From contig JADJXQ010000024.1 of assembly GCA_016710335.1 (NCBI GenBank), forward strand, positions 1 to 40,000: a stretch of DNA of 40,000 nt, written 5' to 3'. Positions 16,156 through 24,958 of the stretch are shown here, piece after piece (position 1 is the first letter of the stretch; the number at the start of each line of letters is the position of its first letter). Made by a program: the position numbers and the translations under genes. The DNA is from Rhodospirillales bacterium. GTDB taxonomy: Bacteria; Pseudomonadota; Alphaproteobacteria; Rhodospirillales; Defluviicoccaceae. The notes below the pieces were generated by a model. It did no database searches. It was not told the origin of the DNA and was given only the letters and a program-made list of their open reading frames with translations.

Positions 16156-16200
16156 GAGGACAACCGAGCTGTTGGCACAACTCGTCCTCTGGCCTACATT
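16156..16200 (+). promoter_or_regulatory. Promoter and inverted repeat of the BrnT/antitoxin locus
   Basis: TTGGCA at 16172-16177 and TACATT at 16195-16200 are 17 bases apart. The inverted repeat GAGGAC (16156-16161) ... GTCCTC (16184-16189), with inner CGAG...CTCG, flanks the -35 box and is a likely autoregulatory operator. Transcription would start at about 16207, almost at the BrnT ATG, so the message may be leaderless. Confidence 0.45.
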
Positions 16201-16206
16201 CGTCGC

Positions 16207-16254
16207 ATGAAGTTCGAATGGGATGAAGCGAGTGCAGGCAACACTGGAGCGTGA
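16207..16254 (+). pseudogene. brnT: brnT toxin remnant (first 15 codons)
   Basis: ATG 16207 opens MKFEWDEAS..., the usual N-terminus of BrnT ribonuclease toxins (MKFEWDEAK...), but a stop follows at 16252-16254. The antitoxin ATG at 16223 lies inside these codons in another frame. Almost the whole toxin has therefore been deleted, leaving its promoter and the intact antitoxin. Confidence 0.6.
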
Positions 16255-16582
16255 CGGATCTTTGATCCGCACCGACACGGACGCTCGCGTACCGCTGAAA
16301 GGACGCATTGATGGCGCTCGCGTGGACCGCACGACCGAGGCCGAGATTGCCCGCCAGGCGGCTGATGACGACCACGCGTTGTGGCAGGACGCTGCGGCGT
16401 ATGCTCGGCGCGTGCGGCGCAAGACGGGGCTCACGCAGGCCGCCTTTGCCACACGGATCGGGGTTCCGCTTGACACGGTCCGCAACTGGGAACAGGGCAA
16501 ACGGCTGCCGGCGGGGCCCGCGAAGGCGTTGCTCCGTATTCTCGACCGCGCTCCCGAGGCGGCGCTGACGGCGCTCGAATGA
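16223..16582 (+). CDS. Helix-turn-helix antitoxin (orphaned partner of BrnT)
   Basis: A 119-residue protein. The C-terminal half is a HigA/XRE-type HTH: VRRKTGLTQAAFATRIGVPL, then DTVRNWEQGKRLP. The N-terminal half (LIRTDTDARVPLKGRIDGAR, then DRTTEAEIARQAADDD) matches antitoxins found next to BrnT toxins in alphaproteobacteria. In intact loci it binds the toxin and represses the promoter. Here the toxin is reduced to 15 codons, so the protein may only act as a DNA-binding regulator or as an anti-addiction factor. The start ATG 16223 overlaps the toxin remnant. It converges on the RuvC-like gene with an 8-base gap. Confidence 0.75.
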   Translation: MKRVQATLERDGSLIRTDTDARVPLKGRIDGARVDRTTEAEIARQAADDDHALWQDAAAYARRVRRKTGLTQAAFATRIGVPLDTVRNWEQGKRLPAGPAKALLRILDRAPEAALTALE

Positions 16583-16589
16583 TTCCGGT

Positions 16590-17147
16590 TCATCGCACAC
16601 CTCCATCGATGCGATTGGCGATGGCCCACTGCAGCAAGGCCAGTGCGTCCGCCTCGTTGTCGTCCTCGGGATCGAAGCCGAGCGCCCGTACGGCAGCGAT
16701 GACTGCGTCCTTGTCGGCGTTGCCCTTGCCGGCGATGAAGCGCTTGATGGTGCCGACGGGCACGCCCTCGTACGGAACACCGTGGTGTTCACACCAAGCC
16801 GTCAGGATGGCGAGCCAGCCCCCCATGGCATGGGCCGCGTCAACGCCCAAGTGCCGCCGCACCTCCTCGAACACAATCAGGTCGAGCCCGCCGGACCAAC
16901 CCTTCATCTCGGTCAACCAACGCTTGAATTTGAGGAACTTGATCCCGCCGCCCTGCCAGCGGTCGTGTCGGAACTCCTCGGTTCCGCTGGTGATGCCGCC
17001 GTCCGTTGAGCCCAACGCCCAGCCGGCCTTATGGCCCAGATCCAGTGCGAGGATGGTGGGTGCACTGTCGTAGCCGCCAGCAAGCGCCAAATGGGCGCGC
17101 TCCGGACTTGCGTCAGGCAGTAGTTGCGTCAGAGTCCTGGTGACCAT
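16590..17147 (-). CDS. RuvC-like Holliday junction endonuclease
   Basis: A 185-residue phage RuvC-like RNase H-fold nuclease. TILALDLGHKAGWAL at 31-45 supplies Asp36, LIVFEEVRRH at 90-99 supplies Glu94, and DDNEADALALL at 162-172 supplies the C-terminal Asp pair. GTIKRFIAGKGNADKDAV at 132-149 is the conserved basic segment. It would resolve recombination intermediates before packaging. ATG 17147 is chosen; an ORF extension to 17225 has no conserved sequence. It follows the primase gene in the leftward replication cassette. Confidence 0.85.
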   Translation of the reverse strand: MVTRTLTQLLPDASPERAHLALAGGYDSAPTILALDLGHKAGWALGSTDGGITSGTEEFRHDRWQGGGIKFLKFKRWLTEMKGWSGGLDLIVFEEVRRHLGVDAAHAMGGWLAILTAWCEHHGVPYEGVPVGTIKRFIAGKGNADKDAVIAAVRALGFDPEDDNEADALALLQWAIANRIDGGVR

Positions 17148-17231
17148 GGTGTTCTCCTCATCTCGGGTCATCGTGGTGAGGGTGGCGGCGGGGAACTGCC
17201 AGGAACGCCGCCGCCATCCGCTCATCTCGGA

Positions 17232-20200
17232 TCATGGTTCGCTTGCGATTGGGGGACCGGTCGCCAGCTGCATCCAGATGCGCGTGGCCTCCACCCGGTC
17301 GTCGTCATCCATCGGGTTGAGCCCGTAGGCGTCGAAGATCGCATCGAAGTCGGGCGGAGCGGTCCGGGACTCTGGTGAATGTCGATCGGGATACTCACCA
17401 ACACATTCACCGCCGCAAGTGGCTGATTTGTCTGGGGTAAGTGAATGTTGTGAGTGTTGTGAGTGTTTTCCGGCGGTCCCTATCGCGCGGGCGTGCGCGC
17501 GTACGTCCGCGCACGCGTATAGGGGTGAAAAACACTCACTACACTCACCACACTCACTAGTGCATTGATCCTGTTTGGAAAATCCGAGTGAGTGTGAGTG
17601 TGAGTGTTGGTCCGGAACGGCCGAACACTCACTACCGTATTGATTTTGCTCGGAAACTTGAGAAAAAGCGCCTTGCGCGGAAATGCCCCAACACTCACTA
17701 GGCATCTGATTTTGCTGTAGACTTCCAGACTGGGCGACGTGTTGCTCGTCACTCGAACACTCACTCGTGGCAGGACCGGCAAGTGAGTGTGGTGAGTGTT
17801 TATCCGGACCTTCATTTTCGATGATCAGAACCCACTGCTGTGCGCGCTGGCGTTCGCCCGCAGCCTTGATGCGCAGCTGCAGCTGTCCGACAACGAATAT
17901 GCGGTCTCGCATTCGCCCGAGCGCCTTGCCCAACCGGATACGCTGCGAGTGCTCGTTGCCGGCTCCCAGCGGCAACGGCGGCTCGCACGCAAAGGCCACC
18001 TGGTGGAGGTCGCCGGTACCGACTTCGGCGGTGCCGAACCACTCCCACCACAGGCTGACGAAAACCCGCCAGGTCGCGCCCTCGGCGTCCGCGGTCTCGT
18101 ACATCTCCTCCAGGTTCGAAAGAAATCCCTCGACGCCGGCCACTTCGAGGATGCCACCGATGGTTTGGGCCCAGGCCTCGAAGCTGCCGAGCGTACGCGG
18201 GTGGCTTGGTCTGCCTGCGGCGATCCAGGCACGGCCAAGGGTGAGGCACGCGGCAACCAGGCGCCCCCGGTTCTGCCGTACCCAGCCGAGAAGGTCGGGA
18301 TGACGGAAGCCGTCCCGCAGCCATGGCTGATCGACGTGGGCGTCGAGGCGGATCCGGACCAGCCGGCGCGCCAGTTCGTTAGAGAATTGCGGATTGTTGC
18401 CGGTGGCAACCCAAACGCAGCGGATGGGGAAGCGGGTCATCTCCGACTTGCCGAGGATGCGATCCTCCCAGTACGGCGCGGTCAGCGCTGCGGCGACCGA
18501 TGACGAATCCAAACGATGCCTGAGATTGTCGATCAGCAGCATGGTGGGAATGGTTCGCAGTTTGGCGGTCAGGCGCTTGCGCCATTCCTCGTCATCGCGG
18601 CCCTCGACCATGACGCTGGCGCCGACTCCGGTGGCCACCATCGACATCGCGTCGACCATCAGGGTCGCACCGGTCCCGGGCGCCGGTTTCTCGATCAGGT
18701 GGAGCGGCGTCGGTCCCTTGATCAGCGGCCGCACGAAGGGTAGCAGCAGCAGCGCCAGCGCGTGGGAGCGTTCCGCCTGGCTGCCGAACGGAAACTCGCC
18801 CAGCATCTCGTCGAGGAGAAGGGCTCGGGCGGCGGCGACTTCACGGGCGTCCGGTCGTTCAGGGATCTCCGGCAGTTCGAACCCGGGTTGCGGTTCATAG
18901 AGGAGGCGTGTCGCCGGATGGTAGCCGGGCGTGGTGATCAACGTGCCATCGATGCCGAACACCGGGGCGGTGACGACGCCGGCCAGGATCGGCAGGGCAG
19001 GGTTCGGCGTCGCCAGGATATCCTTGACCAGGCCCTGGGGCGGATGCGCCGGGACGAGATCGCCGTTGCGCGACATCCGCAACCACACCGCCAAACGTGC
19101 CAGGACGTGCCGCACCCGGTCCTCGGTCATGGCATATGGGAACGGCCGCCCGTCTTCGTCGCGCTCGATCCAACTGGGCCGGCCGGCGGCGCGGAACAGC
19201 CACGGCGGATCGTTGGACGCCAGCAGCTGTCCCCATGCCCTTGATGCCAGCCGCGCCAGATCGCCGTCGTCGGCGCGGAGCCGGGGCATCGCATCTCGAG
19301 GACCGGTGAAGCCCACCGGCCGGAAGTCGTCAGTCCGCGGCGTCTCTCGGTCCGCGGATGTGGAAGACCCTGACGACGGCGTCCACTCGATGGCGGCTTC
19401 GACGCTCTGCTTGACGGACTCGACGCCGTCGCGCAACAGCACGTCGTTGAAGTCGTCGCCAACCCGGGATGGCAATGCGAGCCAGATCCGCCGGCCTTCA
19501 CCTTGGAAGCGCTGTGCCGCCCGTTCGGCCGCGCCCAGGCCTGTGCCGTTGGGGTCGTTGTCGACGAGGATCACCACGCGGCGAATGCCGGCGGGCAGAT
19601 TGAGCTGCTCGATGTTGCCGGCCGACAGCGCGGCCCACACCGGCAGTTGCGGACACGCCTGCATAACGGAGAGCGCCGTCTCGATGCCCTCGGCGATGCC
19701 AATCACGCCGTTATCGCTTGCCGGAGCGAGGCGCACGGCGCCACCGCCGACCGGTCCCAGCATCATCCGCGGCTTCGGAACGTCGGCCTTTCCGGATCCG
19801 TCCTCAGCAAGGTAGGTGCGGTGGATGGCGATGACCTCGCCGCCGGTATCCCGCACCGGGGCCACCATCGCCGGATGGCCGGTCCGGGTGTCCCAGTAGG
19901 TCAGATCCGGATGGAACAGCAGATCGACGCTTTGTGGCACCGCGAGACCACGTGATCTCAGGTATGTCTCGGCTACCGTCCCTGCGATCGGTACGGCACG
20001 AGAGGACGAACTCGATCTCGCGTTTGACATCCCGGCGTCGTTCCGGACGGGGGTTGTTCCTTTGCGCTCGAACGCCGCTTGCCGTTGAGCGGCACGGATC
20101 CGGCCACCTCGGCGGCGTACTCGATCAGTGCGCGCCCGGAAAACCCGGAGGCATGCTCGAGGGCACTGATCGGACCGCCGCCCTGGTTGTCGTCGAAATC

Positions 20201-20431
20201 GATCCAGTCGCCGGCGTGTTCGCCCTTGAGGGTGATCACGCACGACCCTTGCTTGCGGGGGGCCTGGCCGTGGATGTTGGCAAGGCGCCATTCGTCGCCG
20301 AGCCGGCGCCCGTTCGGGAAGTGGTTCGCGACCCATGTCTCGGCCGTATCGCGCAGCCTCTGGACGATGTCGTCCAGGTCGAAGCGAACGGCGGTGAGGC
20401 CGATCGGCCTGACGTCGTTGAAATCAATCAA
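17232..20431 (-). pseudogene. Toprim primase-helicase, frame broken twice near residue 130
   Basis: The N-terminal part starts with TTG 20431 (IDFNDVRPIGLTAVRFDLDD), with GGGPISALEHASGFSGRALI near residue 85. Between about 20060 and 20010 the frame changes twice: GTTPG, then DVKREIEFVLS in a second frame, then AVPIAGTVAETYLRSRGL in the third, open to 17232. The Toprim domain shows GIAEGIETALSVMQ and VVILVDNDPNGTG. A helicase-like ATPase follows with EKPAPGTGATLM at about 18690-18660 and MLLIDNLRHRLDSSS; VATGNNPQFSNELARR is the sensor. The last about 150 residues are Ser/His/Cys/Glu-rich and arise from the iteron-like DNA repeats. It would prime and unwind phage DNA. As read it gives an incomplete N-terminus. 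Confidence 0.8.
17441..17800. repeat. Iteron-like repeat cluster GTGAGTGTT, possible phage origin
   Basis: Eight exact copies of GTGAGTGTT or its complement start at 17450, 17459, 17531, 17600, 17624, 17690, 17756 and 17792. Single-mismatch copies start at 17441, 17540, 17549, 17588, 17594 and 17783. They occur as head-to-tail 9-bp arrays at 17441-17467, 17531-17557 and 17783-17800. Three lie exactly 66 bases apart (17624, 17690, 17756) inside a longer unit, AACACTCACTA-N4-AT-N-TGAT. The cluster lies within the 3' end of the primase-helicase gene, which is where lambdoid phages keep their iteron origin (inside gene O). Confidence 0.6.
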
Positions 20432-21731
20432 GGATCACCAGCCCTTTCTCCGCCCGGGTAATGGCGGTGTAGAGCCAGCGGGCACGGTCTTCGGCGGTGC
20501 GACCAAGGCCGTCGTCGAACACGAGGACGTTTTCCCACTGGGAGCCCTGAGATTTGTGGCAGGTGATGGCGTAGCCCCAGACCGCCTCGATCAGGCCCTT
20601 CTTGATCCAGTGGTCGCGCCGATCGCGCTCGGGATCGGGCCGGACGTGCTCGTCGAAGTGGCCCTTGTAGATAAAGTGCCGTTCGCCATCGCTGCCGACG
20701 GCTTCGCCATCTTCGCTAAGGACGGTGGCGGAGAAACAGCTCGCGGTTTCGTCGCGAATGTCGGTGAACTCCAGAAACATGCCGTTGACGATGCCGATGT
20801 CGTTGCGGTTCTTGAGGCAAATGATCTTTTCACCGGCGCCGCTTGGATAGTCGTCGTCGAATCCGGCGGCATGCTTCATGGCCAGATTGAGCTGGACGCG
20901 GGTGGCGTTGCGCCCGCAGATGACCTGGCCGCCACGCAGCATCTGCTCCGGCCCGACCTGATCGCGGCGCATCTTCCACACGTAGTCATCGTGCTCGCCG
21001 TAGGGGATGGGGTGGCCCTGCCGCGCCATGGTGGCAAGGCGGATGATAGCGCTCTCGCCGGCCTGGCGATGGATCTCGGTCAGCATCACGTCGGGCTCGG
21101 CCTGGGTGAACGCGCCCTGGCCCTTGATCGGCGGCAGCTGGCCGGGATCACCCAGCACCAGGATCGGCTTTCCGAAAGCGAGCAGATCACGCGCCATCTC
21201 CTCGCCGACCATCGACACCTCGTCGAGAACGATCAGCTTGGCATCGTGAACGATGGATTGCTCGTTGAGGACGAACCGCGGCTTGTGGATGTCGGCGAGA
21301 CGCAGCTCCAGGCTTCTCATTCTTGACTCTTCGAGCAGCCGCTCGCTCGGTCCGATGTTCGGCAACTTCGCCTTGATCTCGGCGATGTCCTTCTTGACCT
21401 TGTCGATCTCCGCCTGCGTCGCCTCGGAGACCCGATAGATCAGACTGTGGATGGTGGATGCCGGCGTGCCCTTGCGGGACATGACGAGCGCCGCTTTTCC
21501 GGTGAATGCGCCATAGAGGACGCCGCCGGTCACGGAGGTGCTGCCGTCGGGCTCACGGGCCATCGTGTCGAGACCGAGTTCTGCGATGGCGTGCTTGGTG
21601 ATCGAGGTTTTTCCGCTCCCGGCATACCCGAACACACGGAACACCTGCTGCTCATCGGTTCGGTTGTCAAACCAGTCCTGGATATCGGCGATGGCCCGGC
21701 TCTGCGCCGGCGATGGCGCGAAGCCGCTCAC
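20424..21731 (-). CDS. RecD/Dda-like superfamily 1 helicase
   Basis: A 435-residue helicase. Walker A is GYAGSGKTS at 35-43 after VFRVFGYAG; motif Ia is GAFTGKAALVM with TIHSLIY at 93-99; Walker B is LIVLDEVSMVG at 166-176; motif III is LVLGDPGQLPPIKG at 191-204; motif V/VI is AITCHKSQGSQWENV and RWLYTAITRAEKG near the C-terminus. A charged coiled-coil-like insert lies at 104-145. It would unwind DNA 5'-3' in phage replication or recombination. The GTG start at 21731 overlaps the stop of the upstream 78-residue gene (GTGA), indicating coupling; sequence further upstream in frame is not conserved. It overlaps the primase start by eight bases. Confidence 0.88.
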   Translation of the reverse strand: MSGFAPSPAQSRAIADIQDWFDNRTDEQQVFRVFGYAGSGKTSITKHAIAELGLDTMAREPDGSTSVTGGVLYGAFTGKAALVMSRKGTPASTIHSLIYRVSEATQAEIDKVKKDIAEIKAKLPNIGPSERLLEESRMRSLELRLADIHKPRFVLNEQSIVHDAKLIVLDEVSMVGEEMARDLLAFGKPILVLGDPGQLPPIKGQGAFTQAEPDVMLTEIHRQAGESAIIRLATMARQGHPIPYGEHDDYVWKMRRDQVGPEQMLRGGQVICGRNATRVQLNLAMKHAAGFDDDYPSGAGEKIICLKNRNDIGIVNGMFLEFTDIRDETASCFSATVLSEDGEAVGSDGERHFIYKGHFDEHVRPDPERDRRDHWIKKGLIEAVWGYAITCHKSQGSQWENVLVFDDGLGRTAEDRARWLYTAITRAEKGLVILD

Positions 21732-21964
21732 AGGTCGATCTCCCAACTGCTCGCCGGCAGCCTGTGGCCGGTGGCGTTGCGCCCGACGGTGGGATGCACG
21801 TTGATCGCTGCCCATCGAGGGGCACCATGCCAGTCTTCGATGGTCCCGCTGCTGGTGTAGATGTTGGACCCGTCGTGAGCGAGATAGCAGCGGCGATCCA
21901 CGCCCTTGCATCGCAGGACACGGGCGACATCGGTGGGGATGCTGTCGCGCCGGGGCAACTTCAT
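21728..21964 (-). CDS. Small phage protein, unknown
   Basis: A 78-residue protein, MKLPRRDSIPTDVARVLRCK ... DWHGAPRWAAINVHPTVGRN. No family is recognised. It overlaps both neighbours by four bases (ATGA with the Cas4-like gene, GTGA with the helicase), strong evidence that it is translated. The two central Trp residues and the many basic residues would suit a small DNA- or protein-binding factor, but this is speculation. Confidence 0.6.
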   Translation of the reverse strand: MKLPRRDSIPTDVARVLRCKGVDRRCYLAHDGSNIYTSSGTIEDWHGAPRWAAINVHPTVGRNATGHRLPASSWEIDL

Positions 21965-22737
21965 GCGTCGTCCTCCCAGCAGCGCCGGGCGTAGTCACAC
22001 ATCCGGCAGAGATAGAAATCGGAAGCGCCGGCGATGCGCGGCAGCAGTATGCCGGCGTCGGCGGCGCGGAGAACCTGAACGGCCTTATCGGAGAGGGCTT
22101 GCGCGTCGGCTGGATCGAAGGCGACGACCTCGTGGTAGAGCTCCTGGCTGTCCTTGTTCATCGCCGTGAACAGCGCGACCGCCAGATCCATGTACGCCAT
22201 GTACAGCTGGAGCTGCCCCCAATAGACGGGCTTGGAGACGCGGCACCCTCGCTTGACCAGATCGGTCCACGATTTGCCATTGAGCGCCTTGTGCTCGAAC
22301 AGGGCCGGCCAAGAGATCCCGACGTCCGGCCCGTCGACGATGACGCCGTCGATGTGACCGCGGATGCGGCCGCCGGCCACCGAGAACCCGTACTGCTGGC
22401 CCATGCGGTTGCGGGTGCGGAGATCGAAACCGGCCGCCCGCAGCCAGCGGATGCTGAGGTCTTCGAACTGATGGCCGGCCGCGAACACGCGGAGCAGGCC
22501 ACCCCCGAATTCCTTGCCCTCATCCTTCGGCGTTTTGGTGACCTCGTAGACCAGCTTGCGGCTGCAGGGCTCGCCGATGCGGCTGCCGCCCAGGTAGTCG
22601 CGTGGGGGCTCGCGGCGATCCGCGGCGACGAGCGCAGCATCGATCGCGGCGTTGATCCGCATAGCGGAGTCCGTGACAGGTGAGGATCGGCCGTAGACGA
22701 ATCCGGATCCGCTGTTGAGGTCGATGATGGCGTTCAC
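21961..22737 (-). CDS. Cas4/AddB-like Fe-S PD-(D/E)XK nuclease
   Basis: A 258-residue nuclease. A cysteine at 58 (GEPCSRKLVYE) and three near the C-terminus (C244, C247, C253 in FYLCRMCDYARRCW) form the four-cysteine Fe-S set of the Cas4/AddB group. The nuclease core shows His89 in AAGHQFED, Asp130 in GHIDGVIVDG, Glu148-x-Lys150 in ALFEHKALNG and Gln175 in YWGQLQLYM. It would digest DNA ends to single strands for recombination with the Sak4-like ATPase upstream. The start is GTG 22737. It overlaps the next gene by four bases. No CRISPR array or other Cas gene is present. Confidence 0.85.
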   Translation of the reverse strand: MNAIIDLNSGSGFVYGRSSPVTDSAMRINAAIDAALVAADRREPPRDYLGGSRIGEPCSRKLVYEVTKTPKDEGKEFGGGLLRVFAAGHQFEDLSIRWLRAAGFDLRTRNRMGQQYGFSVAGGRIRGHIDGVIVDGPDVGISWPALFEHKALNGKSWTDLVKRGCRVSKPVYWGQLQLYMAYMDLAVALFTAMNKDSQELYHEVVAFDPADAQALSDKAVQVLRAADAGILLPRIAGASDFYLCRMCDYARRCWEDDA

Positions 22738-22747
22738 GGGTCCGGCC

Positions 22748-23092
22748 TCAGAAGGGCAAATCGTCGTTCAGAGATTGCCGCTGCATCGAATCCTGAAAAC
22801 CATCGACACAGGCTTCGATCAGGCGATCGATGTCCTCGGCGCTGCGATCGTGGAACGGCTCCATCAAGCCGAGCTCGGTGAGCGCCTCGGCGAAAAACCG
22901 GCGCGCATCCTTGATCGCACGGCGTTCCATGTCGGTCTTATCGATCATCCCATCCTTCCTCTTCGCCAATGCGGAACCGGCATCGAGACAGCGCATCGAG
23001 CAGAAGCGGTAGCTGGGATAACGATCCGGTCTGAGCAGGTGTACATAGCCAAAGCCTCGATCCTCGCGGTTGCAGATGGCACACGGCCTTAC
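22748..23092 (-). CDS. DUF6511-like zinc-binding phage protein
   Basis: The conserved part is about 114 residues: RPCAICNREDRGFGYVH, then FCSMRCLDAG, two CxxC-type pairs that should bind zinc, followed by KDGMIDKTDMERRAIKDARR and an acidic end, NDDLPF. This fits DUF6511, a small phage family near recombination genes. The start is unclear: the frame is open back to ATG 23257, but the codon at the expected overlap with the upstream stop is GTA, where GTG would be normal (GTAA instead of GTGA). Either the start has mutated, or translation begins at 23257 with an unusual 169-base overlap. Confidence 0.6.
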   Translation of the reverse strand, partial: VRPCAICNREDRGFGYVHLLRPDRYPSYRFCSMRCLDAGSALAKRKDGMIDKTDMERRAIKDARRFFAEALTELGLMEPFHDRSAEDIDRLIEACVDGFQDSMQRQSLNDDLPF

Positions 23093-23316
23093 GGCAGGAG
23101 CAGGTCTCGCAGCTCCGCTGTCTCTGCCGGACGCTCCCGCATCCCCTGCGATGCCAGCACGATGAACCGGCTGATGGCGGCGGTAGCCATGGCCTCTAGC
23201 TCCGGAAGAGCGAGAGTGGCGATGGGCTGGTGCAGCCTTCCTCTTGCCTCGAGCCATTGGCCGATCGCTCTCGCCGCCTCAGTGGTCACATGTGCCTGCC
23301 ACGCGTCGTCGGTCAT
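23089..23316 (-). CDS. Small phage protein, unknown
   Basis: A 75-residue helical protein, MTDDAWQAHVTTEAARAIGQ ... LPELEAMATAAISRFIVLAS. No family is recognised. The ATG at 23314-23316 shares its A/T with the TGA of the upstream gene (TGATG), so translation is probably coupled. Its length and position between an ssDNA-binding-like protein and the zinc protein are typical of phage recombination cassettes. Confidence 0.65.
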   Translation of the reverse strand: MTDDAWQAHVTTEAARAIGQWLEARGRLHQPIATLALPELEAMATAAISRFIVLASQGMRERPAETAELRDLLLP

Positions 23317-24098
23317 CAGCCATTGAGCCACGCCGGGCCCGCCGGTTGCGCACTCGCACCATTGGGCGACGCTGGGGTCGGCGGGGTGGCAGTCGGTTGT
23401 GTTGGTGCCGGCTGTGCGATCGACGGAGCCGCCGGTGTTTGCCAAGCGGGCGTTGGCGCACCGGGAGCCGCCGGTCGCGCTTGTCCCTGCGGTTGGTTCC
23501 ACGTCGCTGGCTGATGCGCGATCGGCGTCTGAGCGCGGTTGCTGGATCTCGGCCGGGAGGGACTCGGCGGCACGTCCTCGCCGTTCATGACCGCCCGCCA
23601 TTCGTCCTCTGTGGGCAATACCGGCCGGTCGAGCTTGTTGGAGTCTGAATAGCGGGGGTCCTTGTCGGGCGCGACCATGATCTTGGCAACGAAGGTGATG
23701 CCATTGAGATCGGCGAGCCCGCGCAGCTGGCGCTTCGCCTGAGCGTCATTGCTCTTGTCCTCGGGGTTGAGTCCGAGGGCGCTGTCGATCATCGACCGGA
23801 AGACCCGCTTCGAGATGTTCCAGCCGATGAAGGCGCCTTTTTCGTCGACCTTGCCGCCGGTGACGGTGAACGTTTGCCAGAACTTGCGCCGGGCGTGCGG
23901 GCCCTCGACCACGGTGAACTCACAGTCGAGCGAAATCACGTCGCTCCCGGGCTGATTGGAGGCTTTCAACAGCCCCCGGTCGAACTCGCCCTGTCCGTCA
24001 ATTCCGCCAGGGCGGATGGTCATGGTGACCTTGGCAAAACTGCCGTCGGGGATGAGTTCGCCGCCACGCTGCGGCTCTACCTCGTTGAAGTCGTACAT
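23316..24098 (-). CDS. Phage recombination-associated protein, ssDNA-binding-like (DUF669-type position)
   Basis: About 260 residues. The first about 160 form a beta-rich domain (GSFAKVTMTIRPGG, GSDVISLDCEFTVVEGPHAR, RKFWQTFTVTGG, GITFVAKIMVAPDKDPRYSD). Residues 175-260 are a Pro/Ala/Gln-rich disordered tail ending PAGPAWLNG. The layout of an OB-like domain with a disordered tail, directly after a Sak4-like ATPase, is that of phage single-strand-binding partners; I infer the role from this rather than from a family match. AAGGAG seven to eight bases before ATG 24098 fixes the start; the extension to 24128 is excluded by it. Confidence 0.6.
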   Translation of the reverse strand: MYDFNEVEPQRGGELIPDGSFAKVTMTIRPGGIDGQGEFDRGLLKASNQPGSDVISLDCEFTVVEGPHARRKFWQTFTVTGGKVDEKGAFIGWNISKRVFRSMIDSALGLNPEDKSNDAQAKRQLRGLADLNGITFVAKIMVAPDKDPRYSDSNKLDRPVLPTEDEWRAVMNGEDVPPSPSRPRSSNRAQTPIAHQPATWNQPQGQARPAAPGAPTPAWQTPAAPSIAQPAPTQPTATPPTPASPNGASAQPAGPAWLNG

Positions 24099-24124
24099 TG
24101 GTGGTTTCTCCTTTGTGAGGGGGT

Positions 24125-24958
24125 TCACGACACGGAAACGCCGTTGATCTTTCTGAGCAGCGCCAGCAGATCGGCGGGTTCGGTGACGTCGAGGCGGCCG
24201 GAGCGGTCCTTGGCGGGAAGACTGAACGGATTGCCGGAGCGACAGACGAGGCGGCGTTCCGCGCCGGTCTTGGGCTCATGGCGCCAGTCGCCATCCTTCC
24301 GGTCGAACAGGCTCATGGAGATGACCTGGTCGACGATGCCGGGGAACTCGCGGGCGGTCTTTCCGCCCTCCAGCTGCGGCTGCCAGTGCTCGCGATTGAG
24401 GTCGTCGACGACGCGCTCAAGGATGCCGACGAAGATCACCGTCTTCCCCGGCGCGTGCTGCAGATGCTTCAGGAGGGCGATTACCTTGCGGGCGACGAGC
24501 CCGTAGGCGCCGCGGGTGTCGGGCTTGCCGGTTCTCTCGCTGAACGCCTCCGGTTGTGTCTGCGCCCAGGCCATGGCCTGGCGGCTCAGATCGGTGATCG
24601 AGTCGACGAAGACGATGTCCTTGGCCGCCAGCCGTTCGGCGATCTCGGGATGCTGGTGGGCGACACTATCGTAATGCTGCCGGCTGAAATCGGCGCCGTC
24701 CACGGCCGCCGGATCGGCGCCGCCGATCAGGCACGCTACGTCCGTGGCCTCGACGAAGGTGCGGATGGGCAGGGAGTCGCCGCGCCAGTCCTGGACCGAC
24801 TTGAGACCGGCTTCCAGGTCGATGCAGACCGTTGGTTCCGGCGGCAGTGTCTTCAACAGTGAGGTCTTGCCGGCCCCGGTTGGACCGAACAGCGCAATGG
24901 TGGTTTTGCCGCGCGCCTCGGCAAGTCGTTGATCGGCGGTGACGATGCGGAGACTCAT
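24125..24958 (-). CDS. Sak4-like RecA-fold recombinase ATPase
   Basis: A 277-residue P-loop ATPase. Walker A is GPTGAGKTS at 25-33, followed by TVCIDLEAGLKSVQDWRGD; the Walker B-like segment is DIVFVDSITDLSRQAM near 120, and KTVIFVGILERVVDDLNREH near 175. This is the pattern of Sak4-type single-strand annealing ATPases of phages. It would pair single strands produced by the Cas4-like nuclease. The ATG at 24958 overlaps the small upstream gene (ATGA). It is intact. Confidence 0.78.
   Translation of the reverse strand: MSLRIVTADQRLAEARGKTTIALFGPTGAGKTSLLKTLPPEPTVCIDLEAGLKSVQDWRGDSLPIRTFVEATDVACLIGGADPAAVDGADFSRQHYDSVAHQHPEIAERLAAKDIVFVDSITDLSRQAMAWAQTQPEAFSERTGKPDTRGAYGLVARKVIALLKHLQHAPGKTVIFVGILERVVDDLNREHWQPQLEGGKTAREFPGIVDQVISMSLFDRKDGDWRHEPKTGAERRLVCRSGNPFSLPAKDRSGRLDVTEPADLLALLRKINGVSVS

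Noticed and set aside
17441..17800. CRISPR array
   Set aside because: The repeat core is only 9 bp, spacing is irregular (6, 9, 66, 75 bases), orientation alternates and the region lies inside a coding frame. The Cas4-like gene nearby has a phage recombination context.
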